A DNA stretch of 64,000 nt from Alishewanella jeotgali KCTC 22429 (GTDB lineage Bacteria; Pseudomonadota; Gammaproteobacteria; Enterobacterales; Alteromonadaceae): contig NZ_AHTH01000020.1 of assembly GCF_000245735.1 (NCBI RefSeq), forward strand, positions 53,131 to 117,130, in the 5' to 3' direction. A program made the position numbers and the translations under genes. Under the pieces are notes generated by a model, which was given only the letters and a program-made list of their open reading frames with translations, did no database searches and was not told the DNA's origin. The number at the start of each line of letters is the position of its first letter. Positions within the stretch are counted from its first letter, which is position 1. Shown here in pieces: positions 25,736 to 34,509 of this stretch.

Positions 25736-25748
25736 AACTACTGCCGTC

Positions 25749-27506
25749 TTAACAACATTCCTGTAATTTGCGTTCCAACTGCTCAATCCGCTCCTGCGCC
25801 TGTTCGCGGTAACGGGTTAGTCGTTCGATAGTGGCAGCAGAATTTGATTTCACAAAATTAACCTGTTCTTCCAATTGCAGTTTTTGCTTCGACCACTGAT
25901 AACGCTCAGCCTGGATCTGCGAGGCCTGATCGCGTTGCTGCTGCAGCTCTTCCCGCAGTTGTTTAATGATTTCACGTTGCTCTGCCTGATGATTAGCCGT
26001 CAGGGCACTCTGATGTTTTAACAGCGCAATAGTGGCTCTTAATTGTTCCACATTGTCAGAGTTCTCAGTGGCCGGTGCGTTTAGCATCGCTTTTAACTGC
26101 GCCAGCTCCTGAGTTAAATCCGCCACCTGATCGGCTTGACGGGCCGCCGCTGCGATGGCTTCATCGCGTTCGGCGATCAGACTATCCAACTGGGTTGTAT
26201 CAACGGTAGCTACCGCAGCCTGTTGCTGTTGCAGCTCGGCAAGCTGTGCCTGTGCTTGCTGTAACGCTTCCGTTTGCATGGCCTGTTGTGCAGTTTGTTC
26301 TGCCACAGCGGCCTGATGCTGCTGTTGCAGGCTGGCCAGTTGTTCGCGCAGCTGTACCACTTCTTCAGTGTCTGCAACCACCTCTACGCTGATCCGTTGC
26401 TGCAATTCTTGCTGCAAATGCTGATTTTGTTGCCGTAATTGTTGCAGTTGCTGCGTTAGCTCTGCTGCGCCATTCTGGCCGCGACCAGCCAATTGCTCCA
26501 GTACCGCATCGCGTTCGGCAGTCAGTTCAGCACACTGATCGGCGTACTCGGCCAACTGTTGATGGATCTGTTTCTTCGCTTCGAAGTACTGGCGTTGCTG
26601 CTCGGTGCTGCGCTTGCGCAGTTGTTCATGCTCATCGTTCAGGCTATCAAAGCGCTGTTGTTGCGCCGCCAGTTCTTGCTGCCATTGCGCCTGTAACTGA
26701 GTTAATTGCTGTTGTTTCGCGTCGGCTTCCTGCTCTGCCAGTTGCAGTTGCAGTTGCAGCGCAGCGAGTTGGGCAGCATTGGCCGTCAGTTGTTGCTGAT
26801 AAGCGGCGGTTTCATCCTGCAGCTGTTGCAACTGTTCCAGCCGGGTTAACGCTGCCTGATAGTTTTGTTCCAGCTGCTGTAACTCTTGCGTCGTATCTTC
26901 CAGTTGCTGTTGTTGCTTCTGCAACTGCTGTTGATATTGTTGCAGTTGCTGCTGATTAAGTTCGGCTTCTGCTTCGGCATTGGCTAATTGCCGTTGCGCC
27001 TGCTCCAGCGCCTGCTGTTGGGTGGTTAACTGCTGTTGCAGTTGTTGCTGCTCCAGCTGTAACTGGTCACGCTCAAAGCTGACATTGGCAAAATTATCAG
27101 CTTGCAATGCCAGCTGCTGTTGCTGGTTAGCCAGTGCTTGTTCCAGTTCAGATTTACGCTGCTCTGCCTGGCGTAAATTTTGTTGCAACAGTTGCACCTG
27201 CTCCACCGCTTTAACTTCGGCCTGCAGTGCTTCGGTTAACTGTTTATTTAACTGGTCGGTTTGCCATTGGGTCTGCTTCAGGGCTTCCCGCTGAAAGGCT
27301 GCCATAAAGTCTTCGCTGAAAACCGACGCTGAGTTTGCAGCGTCCTGCTGTCGCTGTTGCACCTGCTCGGTGCGCCACTTTTTATAGTGCGACACCACGG
27401 TAGCCTGAGCATCTGATACTTTAGACAGCAAGTAATCCAGAGACACCGCCTTGCCAGAGCTCTCTAAATCATCACAGATCTTCTTAACATCAGTATATTG
27501 CGACAT
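25749..27506 (-). CDS. Second KfrA-like DNA-binding coiled-coil protein (585 aa)
   Basis: Paralogue of the gene at 13644-15296. Residues 1-45 (QYTDVKKICDDLESSGKAVS, then LDYLLSKVSDAQATVVSHYKKW) form the KfrA_N-like DNA-binding domain; nearly all the rest is a Gln-rich coiled coil (roughly residues 60-580). The end LEEQVNFVKSNSAATIERL matches LEEQLSFVKDNSSSTIERL of the first paralogue, so the tail is conserved although the middle differs. Such proteins bind near their own gene and build filaments. Divergent from topB and close to parA, which supports a DNA maintenance role. Confidence 0.8.
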   Translation of the reverse strand: MSQYTDVKKICDDLESSGKAVSLDYLLSKVSDAQATVVSHYKKWRTEQVQQRQQDAANSASVFSEDFMAAFQREALKQTQWQTDQLNKQLTEALQAEVKAVEQVQLLQQNLRQAEQRKSELEQALANQQQQLALQADNFANVSFERDQLQLEQQQLQQQLTTQQQALEQAQRQLANAEAEAELNQQQLQQYQQQLQKQQQQLEDTTQELQQLEQNYQAALTRLEQLQQLQDETAAYQQQLTANAAQLAALQLQLQLAEQEADAKQQQLTQLQAQWQQELAAQQQRFDSLNDEHEQLRKRSTEQQRQYFEAKKQIHQQLAEYADQCAELTAERDAVLEQLAGRGQNGAAELTQQLQQLRQQNQHLQQELQQRISVEVVADTEEVVQLREQLASLQQQHQAAVAEQTAQQAMQTEALQQAQAQLAELQQQQAAVATVDTTQLDSLIAERDEAIAAAARQADQVADLTQELAQLKAMLNAPATENSDNVEQLRATIALLKHQSALTANHQAEQREIIKQLREELQQQRDQASQIQAERYQWSKQKLQLEEQVNFVKSNSAATIERLTRYREQAQERIEQLERKLQECC

Positions 27507-27830
27507 GATTCTTTACCTTTTACCAACCAATGGGCGTGTTCGCTATGCGCTGCCCGGAATGAAAGCTTAAGGAATGGCAGAGCCTTGCGCAAAGGCTAAA
27601 TGCACAAAATTTGCACAGCGCAAGGTGTTAGCTGCGGATTTAATTCATCATATTGATCTTTAATAAATTATTTTTTTAACCTGCATTATTTTGCGCGCTG
27701 AAAGCGTGTAAAAAAGCAGCGGAATAGCCCGAAGGTATTAGGGGGTAAAACCTTGGTTTGCGCGATACACTTTGCCAAAGCTAAATTTTACCGCTAAATT
27801 AACTGATTATTTATACAGTTGTTGTGCCTG
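27507..27830. other. Intergenic region between kfrA-like gene and topB
   Basis: A 324-base stretch between divergent starts. It is AT-rich in the middle (27640-27690) and presumably contains both promoters and perhaps the KfrA-like protein's own binding sites. No small gene, clear palindrome or RNA was recognised. Confidence 0.5.
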
Positions 27831-29774
27831 ATGATCCTATATATCGCGGAAAAGCCCAGTGTCGGCCGTGCCGTGGCCGCTGTTTTGCCCAAGCCGCACC
27901 AGTCCGGTGACGGCTTTATCAAAGTTGCTACCGGTGATGTGGTGACCTGGTGCATTGGTCACTTATTGGAATTAGCCGAACCAGAGCAGTACGCGCCGGA
28001 ATATAAAAGCTGGCGCAAAGCGCATTTGCCCATTATTCCCCAGCAATGGCAGCAACAGGTAAAACGCCAGACCAGTAAGCAATTTCAGGTAGTAAAGCAG
28101 CTGATCAAGCAGGCAACACAACTGGTGAATATGGGGGATCCGGATCGGGTGGGACAGATCTTGGTCGATGAAGTGATCCACTATGCCGGTGTCAGCCAGG
28201 CGAAACTGGCCGCTACCCGGCGCTGCCTGATTAATGATATGAACCCGGCAGCCATTAAAAAGGCGCTACAGGATTTACGGCCAAATAGTGACTTTATCCC
28301 ACTGGCGACCTCGGCACTGGCCCGCGCCAGAGCCGATTGGCTGTACGGCATTAATATGACGCGTTTATGTACACTTTTGGGTCAGGATGCCGGTTATAAG
28401 GGAGTGTTATCGATTGGTCGGGTGCAAACTCCGGTACTGGGTTTAGTGGTGCAGCGTGACCTCGAGATCGAAAACTTTGTCAGTAAGCCCTTTTATGAGG
28501 TGTGGGTTACGCTGCAAACGGCACAACAGCAGCAATTTCAGGCCAAATGGCAGCCCAGTGCTGCCTGCGCACCTTATCAGGACGAAGAGGGCCGGGTACT
28601 GCTGAAAAAACTGGCCGAAACCGTAGTACAGAAAGTCAGCGGCCAGGCCGCTGTTGTGAAAGCAGTGAGCCGCGAGCAGAAAAAGCAAGCACCACCGCTG
28701 CCATACAGCTTATCGGCACTGCAGATCGATGCAGCCAGGCGTTTTAATCTCAGCGCCCAACGTACGCTGGATCTCTGTCAGCAACTGTATGAGCGGCATA
28801 AGCTGATCACCTACCCCCGTTCAGATTGCCGCTATTTGCCAACAGGACATTTTGCAGACCGTCATAGCGTGAGTCAGGCCATTGCGAAAACGGCAGTAAA
28901 TCTGGCCAGTGCGGTGACGACTGCTGATCTGAGTTTACATAGCAAAGCCTGGAATGACGCCCAGGTCGGGGCGCACCATGCCATTATCCCAACCTCGACC
29001 AGTATCGATGCCAGCCGCTTAAGCCGCGAGGAGAAGCAGCTGTACGAACTGATTGCCAGACAGTACTTAATGCAGTTTTACCCCTCCTTTCAGTATGTCG
29101 AACATCAAATCGATAGCGAAGTCGCCGGCGGACTCTTTATTGCCAGGCAAAAGTCGGTCATTGCCGAGGGCTGGAAGCAGCTGTTATCCGGCGGCGTCAG
29201 CGCCGGCAAGGATAGTCAGCCCAACTCAGATTATGCGGCCAGGCCATTACCCGACGTAAAGCCCGGTGACGTCCTGCAATGTGTTGCCGGCAAGCTGGAC
29301 GAGAAACAAACCAGTCCGCCCAAAGCCTTTACCGATGCCACCTTGCTGGCGGCCATGACCGGTATTGCCCGTTATGTGCAGGACCCGGAATTAAAAAAGA
29401 TCCTGCGGGATACTGATGGCCTGGGTACTGAAGCGACCCGCGCCGGCATTATCGAGCTGTTGTTCAAGCGCCGGTTTTTACACAAGCAGGGTAAAGAGAT
29501 CCGCGCTACTGCGGTGGGCCGGCAGTTTATTGGTTGCTTGCCGCCACGCCTGGTATTACCCGATATGACCGCGCAATGGGAAGCGCAGTTAGAAGCGATA
29601 GCTGAAAAAAAACTGGCTTACCGTGATTTTATGCAGCCGCTACAGCAGGAACTTACCAGCTTGCTACAGGACATCGACGCGCAGCCGCAGTCCTTTCAGG
29701 GGTTAGCCCAAAAGGGTTATGCGGTAAAAAGGCGACGTGCCGCCAGGCCCCGCCGTGCCAAGCGTACCGCCTGA
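27831..29774 (+). CDS. topB: DNA topoisomerase III with altered Toprim motif
   Basis: Type IA topoisomerase that decatenates DNA by single-strand passage. It aligns along its length with E. coli TopB: ILYIAEKPSVGRAVAAVLPK, TWCIGHLLE, ALARARADWLYGINMTR, SIGRVQTPVLGLVVQRDLEIE, the active tyrosine in KLITYPRSDCRYLP, AHHAIIPT and DGLGTEATRAGIIELLFKR. 647 residues from ATG 27831. Odd point: the Toprim signature is GDPDRVGQ; the third acidic residue of DxDxE (Glu107 in E. coli) is Val here, codon GTG at 28149-28151. Metal binding or religation may be weakened, or this is a second, specialised copy. It precedes the parA pair. Confidence 0.93.
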   Translation: MILYIAEKPSVGRAVAAVLPKPHQSGDGFIKVATGDVVTWCIGHLLELAEPEQYAPEYKSWRKAHLPIIPQQWQQQVKRQTSKQFQVVKQLIKQATQLVNMGDPDRVGQILVDEVIHYAGVSQAKLAATRRCLINDMNPAAIKKALQDLRPNSDFIPLATSALARARADWLYGINMTRLCTLLGQDAGYKGVLSIGRVQTPVLGLVVQRDLEIENFVSKPFYEVWVTLQTAQQQQFQAKWQPSAACAPYQDEEGRVLLKKLAETVVQKVSGQAAVVKAVSREQKKQAPPLPYSLSALQIDAARRFNLSAQRTLDLCQQLYERHKLITYPRSDCRYLPTGHFADRHSVSQAIAKTAVNLASAVTTADLSLHSKAWNDAQVGAHHAIIPTSTSIDASRLSREEKQLYELIARQYLMQFYPSFQYVEHQIDSEVAGGLFIARQKSVIAEGWKQLLSGGVSAGKDSQPNSDYAARPLPDVKPGDVLQCVAGKLDEKQTSPPKAFTDATLLAAMTGIARYVQDPELKKILRDTDGLGTEATRAGIIELLFKRRFLHKQGKEIRATAVGRQFIGCLPPRLVLPDMTAQWEAQLEAIAEKKLAYRDFMQPLQQELTSLLQDIDAQPQSFQGLAQKGYAVKRRRAARPRRAKRTA

Positions 29775-29986
29775 TGCATATTGGCTAGATAGGCGTTGGC
29801 GATATTTTGCACTAGGCTCAACAAACCGTCGGCAGCCGCTTTTTTGGCTACTGGCTGGAGATAGCAGGAAATTCGCCTACACTTATGACGTGCCATCGCT
29901 CTTCTGAGCAAGGGGTGGCACGCCCTGGCGGGTATGTCGTCAGAGCGAACAGCCAACGCTGTTTCTACACAGAGAAGGTGCATAAA

Positions 29987-30685
29987 ATGATATTGTTAGT
30001 TGGTGGTGAAAAAGGTGGCAGTGGCAAAAGCTGTCTGGCGCAGAATATAGCCGTCTACTTTTCGCGGGAAAAGAATGCCAATGTCATGCTGGTTGACTGC
30101 GATCCGCAGCGAACCACATCGGATTGGGTGCAAGAGCGCCATATGAATCCGGAATTACCCTGGATCAACTGCGTACAGATGTACGGTAAGATCCGTTACG
30201 AGCTGAAAAGTCTGGAAATGCATTATGATGTGGTGGTGGTAGACTGCGGTGGTCAGGATAGCGTAGCCTTACGTTCGGCAATGGTAGTTGCCAGCCATGT
30301 GCTATTCCCGTTGCGCCCCAAGCGGCGAGACTTAAAAACGCTGGAGCACCTGGAAGATTTAGTCAGCGCCTGTAACGTGGTTAACCCGGACATGATCGTC
30401 GGCTGTGTGCTGACGCAATGTCCGGCCCTGCCAAATCAGGCCAATCGCATTCTGGATGCGAAAGAAGTATGTAAAAGTTTTAATTTGCGGGTGCTGGAAA
30501 ACATCACTTACAGCCGTAATATCTATGACGACAGTGAAGAAAAAGGCTTGTCGGTAATGGATGTGGATAACGACGGCAAGGCCGCCGGCGAAATCCGGGC
30601 AATTATTGAAGAACTCCTGTCGATGAAGGCGATTCAAGAAGATGGCGCTAAGCGACCTGAAGAAAAAGTCTTTGCAGTCAAATAA
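29987..30685 (+). CDS. parA: ParA-family partition ATPase
   Basis: Deviant Walker A ATPase of the ParA/MinD type (VGGEKGGSGKSCLAQNIAVY, Lys9 and Lys14), then VMLVDCDPQRTTSDW and VVVVDCGGQDS. At 232 residues it is a small ParA without an N-terminal DNA-binding domain, as in type Ib plasmid partition and in some chromosomal positioning systems. ATG 29987 sits behind AGAAGGTG. Its 3' end overlaps the next gene by 44 bases, a ribbon-helix-helix protein that could be the ParB/ParG-like partner. The DNA or protein it moves is not known. Confidence 0.88.
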   Translation: MILLVGGEKGGSGKSCLAQNIAVYFSREKNANVMLVDCDPQRTTSDWVQERHMNPELPWINCVQMYGKIRYELKSLEMHYDVVVVDCGGQDSVALRSAMVVASHVLFPLRPKRRDLKTLEHLEDLVSACNVVNPDMIVGCVLTQCPALPNQANRILDAKEVCKSFNLRVLENITYSRNIYDDSEEKGLSVMDVDNDGKAAGEIRAIIEELLSMKAIQEDGAKRPEEKVFAVK

Positions 30686-30989
30686 ACCCAGCTTTACCGT
30701 TGATGAGTTTATTGATGATGCACATAACTACGCCTTGGGGCTGCCGCAAATCGTCAGCTTACGGCAATTATTACCGGAAGAAGACGAGCCGCCGCGGCTC
30801 CCGATGCGCCATGCGACCTTTACCCTGAGTGAAGAAGCGATTAGCGCCCTGAGTGAGTTAAGTGAATTAACCGGTGAACCCAAATCCAAACTGATCCGCA
30901 AGCTGATTTTGCGTGCGACCAAGTCAGTGCAGTTTGATTTAGCCAAGGTAAAAACGGCGAAAGCCAAATTACCACCGGGTGGCAGTTAG
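30642..30989 (+). CDS. Ribbon-helix-helix partner of ParA (115 aa)
   Basis: Starts inside the parA end (44-base overlap). The C-terminal half reads RHATFTLSEEAISALSELSE then TGEPKSKLIRKLILRAT, a ribbon-helix-helix DNA-binding pattern as in ParG/CopG-type partition proteins; the N-terminal half (FTVDEFIDDAHNYALG) could contact ParA. Likely acts as centromere-binding protein and operon repressor. Family inferred from pattern and position, no precise family name recognised. Confidence 0.65.
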   Translation: MALSDLKKKSLQSNKPSFTVDEFIDDAHNYALGLPQIVSLRQLLPEEDEPPRLPMRHATFTLSEEAISALSELSELTGEPKSKLIRKLILRATKSVQFDLAKVKTAKAKLPPGGS

Positions 30990-31015
30990 GCTGTGGTTCA
31001 GTAACTGAAATCTGA

Positions 31016-31047
31016 GCTCGTGCCGCTGCCTAAGTAGCGGCACGAGC
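31016..31047. terminator. Strong hairpin after parA operon
   Basis: 12-bp perfect stem GCTCGTGCCGCT (31016-31027) with AGCGGCACGAGC (31036-31047), 8-base loop, between convergent genes. Confidence 0.65.
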
Positions 31048-31063
31048 CGAAAATCTGTTTACG

Positions 31064-31486
31064 TTAACGCGCCAGATAGGCGTAAGCGGTCAAAAAAGCG
31101 GTTTCCTGAAACGCCTTTAATCCGGTCGCTTTGAAATCGACCGGTAATGGAAAGCGTTTAATTTGTTCTTTTAGCTCAGTAGCGGATAACAGGCTAACAT
31201 TACAATTGTCCAGCAGTTGTAACGCCGCCTCAATTTTAAATCCGACCGCACCACCGGCGAACTTGCCTTTTTGTGGCCGCTCTTTAATCACCAGATGCTG
31301 GATCTTGTAATCTTCGACTAACTTGCGCACAGCAAATTGAAATTTACGTACCTGATCGGACTGATTATCCTGACTCAGTGCAATCCGGGTTTGCCGGCAA
31401 TCCGGCAGGTTAAACAAACCGTCCTGGTATTCCATTAAGCATAAAATTGCTTCACTGCCTTTAATCTCAACGCCACATACGCGCAT
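31064..31486 (-). CDS. DUF3010-family protein (140 aa)
   Basis: Resembles the DUF3010 family of gammaproteobacteria: RVCGVEIKGSEAILCLMEY at the start, then KLVEDYKIQHLVIKERPQKG with KFAGGAVGFKIEAALQLL and a C-terminal AFLTAYAYL. The pattern of an initial G-x-E strand and later acidic/basic residues hints at an RNase H-like fold, but no function is established. It follows the gene at 31500-31862 by 13 bases on the same strand, so they are probably one transcript. Confidence 0.75.
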   Translation of the reverse strand: MRVCGVEIKGSEAILCLMEYQDGLFNLPDCRQTRIALSQDNQSDQVRKFQFAVRKLVEDYKIQHLVIKERPQKGKFAGGAVGFKIEAALQLLDNCNVSLLSATELKEQIKRFPLPVDFKATGLKAFQETAFLTAYAYLAR

Positions 31487-31499
31487 CTTAGTATCCTGT

Positions 31500-31862
31500 T
31501 TAGTTGCCGCTCAGGCGGTCATAGTACTTTTCAATAATGGCACAGCTACGCTGCAAGGGCTCACCAAAAAGTACCGGGTTAAAATCTTTGTTAATACAGT
31601 AATTTTGTCTGAAACGTAACACTGAGTCTTTATTCTCGGCCGCTGCGGCTAAAAACTCCTGTTGCCGCAGCCCCAGTGACTTACTGTAATCCTTAAGTTC
31701 ACGTTGGATCGAGGCCAGCGCCTGTGAGTCAGACTGCCATTCAGTCGGGATCAGGCTCACCGCATAATCAACCACTTTGTCACGATACGGCTTTAGCGGC
31801 GGCTCGCCGGAAAAGGTTAACAACAGCAAAAAAATGACGACGAACCAGAAAAAGGTTTTCAT
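31500..31862 (-). CDS. Unknown exported or anchored protein (120 aa)
   Basis: Unrecognised. One N-terminal hydrophobic segment (FFWFVVIFLLLLTF) serves as signal or anchor; the remainder is a mostly helical soluble part with two cysteines (RQNYCINKDF and QRSCAIIEKYYDRL) that could form a disulfide in the periplasm. Upstream of the DUF3010 gene on the same strand and divergent from ccoG. Function unknown. Confidence 0.6.
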   Translation of the reverse strand: MKTFFWFVVIFLLLLTFSGEPPLKPYRDKVVDYAVSLIPTEWQSDSQALASIQRELKDYSKSLGLRQQEFLAAAAENKDSVLRFRQNYCINKDFNPVLFGEPLQRSCAIIEKYYDRLSGN

Positions 31863-32029
31863 GTACTGACTCCGGCAACAACTTAGACGCGATCTTACCT
31901 GAATCCTGGCTAAACTGCATTAGCGGCAACAGCCGCTGCTTCAGTCTTTCCTGATGTACTTTTATTTTATATCAATAATTCGGTACGGGTTACTGATATA
32001 CTAAGCAGGCTGGTAGTCATAGCTGGGGA

Positions 32030-33463
32030 ATGATGGTGGACGAGCAAAAAATTGAAGTAAAAAATATTCCAACCGGAGTAAAAATTCACCGCCCGCCCGA
32101 GGGCAATCCAAATAAGTATGCTTCCCGGGATCGGATCTATGTCCGGGCAGTAAAGGGGTTACACCAAAGCCTGCGTCGCAATATTGGTTTTGTGTTTATG
32201 GCGTTGTTTTTCGTGTTGCCCTGGATCCAGTTCGATGGCCACCAGGCAATTTTGCTGGATATCTTTGAGCAAAAATTCAATATCTTCGGCCTGACGCTCT
32301 GGCCACAGGATTTTACCCTGTTGGCCTGGCTGTTTATGATTGCCGCCTATGCCCTGTTCTTTGTAACAACCTTCTATGGCCGGGTGTGGTGCGGTTATAT
32401 GTGTCCGCAAACGGTCTGGACCTTTATCTTTATGTGGTTTGAAGAAAAGATCCAGGGTACCCGTAATCAGCGCATGAAGCTGGATCAGGAACCGATGAGC
32501 TTTAATAAGTTCTGGCGCAAGGCATTAACCCACTTCTGCTGGTTGGCATTTGCCTTGTTCACTGCGTTGATTTTCGTTGGCTACTTTACCCCTATCGGTC
32601 CGCTGTTTGTTGAGTTCTTTACCTGGCAGGCCGGCTTCTGGGCTACCTTATCGGTGCTGTTTTTTACGCTTTGTACCTATGGTAACGCCGGCTGGATGCG
32701 GGAAATTATGTGTACGCATATTTGCCCCTACGCCCGTTTCCAATCGGCGATGTTTGATAAAGATACCTACACCGTCACCTATGATGCCGCCCGTGGCGAG
32801 AACCGTGGCCCGCGTAGTAAAAAAGATGCGAACTATAAGGAAAAAGGCCTGGGCGACTGTATTGACTGTAACCTGTGTGTGCATGTCTGCCCAACCGGCA
32901 TTGATATTCGCAATGGCTTGCAATATGAGTGCATTAACTGTGGTGCCTGTATCGATGCCTGTGACGATACTATGGAGAAAATGGGCTATCCGAAAGGCCT
33001 GATCAGCTATACCACCGAACATACGCTGCAAGGCCGGCCGGCCAAGGTGTTACGGCCAAAACTGGTTGGCTATTTTCTGGTGTTGGTGGTGGTATGCGGT
33101 GCCTTTATGGTGAATCTGGCAATCCGCTCCCCGCTGGAGCTGGATATTATCCGTGATCGCGGCGCCTTGTACCGGGAAACGCCGGAAGGGCTGGTGGAAA
33201 ACACCTATACCCTGGGTATTATCAATAAGTCACAACAGCCGAAGACTCTGGTATTAACGGTAACCGGTATTGATAACCTGCAATGGCTGGGGCCAACCGA
33301 GGTGGAGCTGGCCGGTGGCGAGAGTCGCAATGTGGTAGTCAGCCTGGCGCTGGACCCTTATGAGGCGAAACGCCCGGTGCTGGACCTGACCTTTAGCGTG
33401 CATCACAAAGATGCGCCTGAAGTGCGGGCCGAGCAGGGTAATAAATTCTTCAGTGGTCGCTAA
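32030..33463 (+). CDS. ccoG: Cytochrome oxidase accessory ferredoxin-like protein CcoG (FixG/RdxA)
   Basis: Membrane protein that helps deliver copper to cbb3-type cytochrome oxidase by reducing Cu(II). Visible: membrane segments at the N-terminal half, CGYMCPQTVWTFIFMW, CTHICPYARFQSAMFDKDTYTV, two 4Fe-4S cysteine clusters (CIDCNLCVHVCPTGIDIR and CINCGACIDACDDTM) and a C-terminal Ig-like domain (TVTGIDNLQWLGP). 477 residues, normal. Start is ATG 32030 or ATG 32033. Unusually, the rest of the cco operon is not adjacent; srkA and dsbA follow instead. Confidence 0.93.
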   Translation: MMVDEQKIEVKNIPTGVKIHRPPEGNPNKYASRDRIYVRAVKGLHQSLRRNIGFVFMALFFVLPWIQFDGHQAILLDIFEQKFNIFGLTLWPQDFTLLAWLFMIAAYALFFVTTFYGRVWCGYMCPQTVWTFIFMWFEEKIQGTRNQRMKLDQEPMSFNKFWRKALTHFCWLAFALFTALIFVGYFTPIGPLFVEFFTWQAGFWATLSVLFFTLCTYGNAGWMREIMCTHICPYARFQSAMFDKDTYTVTYDAARGENRGPRSKKDANYKEKGLGDCIDCNLCVHVCPTGIDIRNGLQYECINCGACIDACDDTMEKMGYPKGLISYTTEHTLQGRPAKVLRPKLVGYFLVLVVVCGAFMVNLAIRSPLELDIIRDRGALYRETPEGLVENTYTLGIINKSQQPKTLVLTVTGIDNLQWLGPTEVELAGGESRNVVVSLALDPYEAKRPVLDLTFSVHHKDAPEVRAEQGNKFFSGR

Positions 33464-34463
33464 GCCAGTGCAGCAATTTGATTTCTCTACCCTGCAGCCG
33501 GAGCTGATTCTTGATGCGCTACACCACTATGGCCTGGACGTTAGTTCAGGCCTGCTGGCACTGAACAGCTATGAAAACCGTGTCTATCAGTTTAGTGCTT
33601 ATCGCGATAATGCGGTCAGCGCCGCGCGCTATGTGGTGAAGTTTTATCGCCCGCAGCGCTGGAGTCTGGCGCAGATTCAGGAAGAGCATCAGTTTGCTTT
33701 TGAATTGCAGGCTAATGAGGTGCCGGTGGTGGCGCCATTGTGCTTTGATGGTGAGAGTGTGTTACCGTTTCAGGGCTTTTATTTTGCGGTTTTCCCAAGC
33801 CGTGGTGGCCGAACCCTGGAGATCGACAATGACGACCAGCTGGCATTACTGGCGCGCTTTTTAGGCCGGCTGCATCAGGTTGGCCGGCAACAGGTGTTTC
33901 AGGCACGCCCCCAGCTGAGCATCGACAGCCATTTGCGGCATAGTCAGCAGGTACTGGCGGCGCTGCCTTTGATCCCATCCTATTTACGCCCGGCCTTTGA
34001 TTCGGCGCTGCAGCAGGTGATTGCTGAAGCCAGCCGGCAATACCAACCGAAAACCGTGATCCGCTTACACGGTGATTGTCATGCCGGTAATTTGTTTTAC
34101 AACGGGGAAAGCCCGTTCTTTGTGGATCTGGATGACTGTCGCAGCGGGCCGGCGATGCAGGACCTGTGGATGATGTTAAACGGTGACCGGCAACAGCAGC
34201 GTGATACGCTGGAGCTGATGCTGGAAGAATATGAACAATACTGTGATTTCGACCGGGCCGAGTTGAAACTGATCGAACCGCTGCGAGCGATGCGTATGAT
34301 TCACTATATGGCCTGGCTGGCGCAGCGCTGGCAGGATCAGGCCTTTGTAATGAACTTTCCGTGGTTTGCGACAGACAAATACTGGGAACAACAATGCCTG
34401 GCACTAAAAGAGCAATTGGCGCTGTTGCAACAACCACCGTTAAGTCTGGTGCCAGACTACTGA
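33453..34463 (+). CDS. srkA: Stress response kinase A (YihE/RdoA)
   Basis: Ser/Thr kinase of the aminoglycoside-phosphotransferase fold that in E. coli counteracts envelope stress and MazEF-linked death. Motifs: NSYENRVYQFS near the N-terminus, VKFYRPQRW (ATP-binding Lys), catalytic loop HGDCHAGNLFY and metal-binding VDLDDCRSGPA, C-terminal DKYWEQQ. The likely GTG start at 33453 overlaps the ccoG stop; the length from there (336 aa) fits the family, whereas the frame extends 14 codons further upstream without support. Directly before dsbA, as in E. coli. Confidence 0.9.
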   Translation: MVAKPVQQFDFSTLQPELILDALHHYGLDVSSGLLALNSYENRVYQFSAYRDNAVSAARYVVKFYRPQRWSLAQIQEEHQFAFELQANEVPVVAPLCFDGESVLPFQGFYFAVFPSRGGRTLEIDNDDQLALLARFLGRLHQVGRQQVFQARPQLSIDSHLRHSQQVLAALPLIPSYLRPAFDSALQQVIAEASRQYQPKTVIRLHGDCHAGNLFYNGESPFFVDLDDCRSGPAMQDLWMMLNGDRQQQRDTLELMLEEYEQYCDFDRAELKLIEPLRAMRMIHYMAWLAQRWQDQAFVMNFPWFATDKYWEQQCLALKEQLALLQQPPLSLVPDY

Positions 34464-34509
34464 GAATTTGTTAAGCTTGCGTCCATCCTTATTGATCAGA
34501 GGTTTTAGA

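Noticed and set aside
25800..27200. Highly repetitive CAG/TTG-rich sequence as a tandem repeat or CRISPR-like array
   Set aside because: It is coding sequence for a Gln-rich coiled coil; units are irregular and no spacers exist. No CRISPR array was found anywhere in the window.
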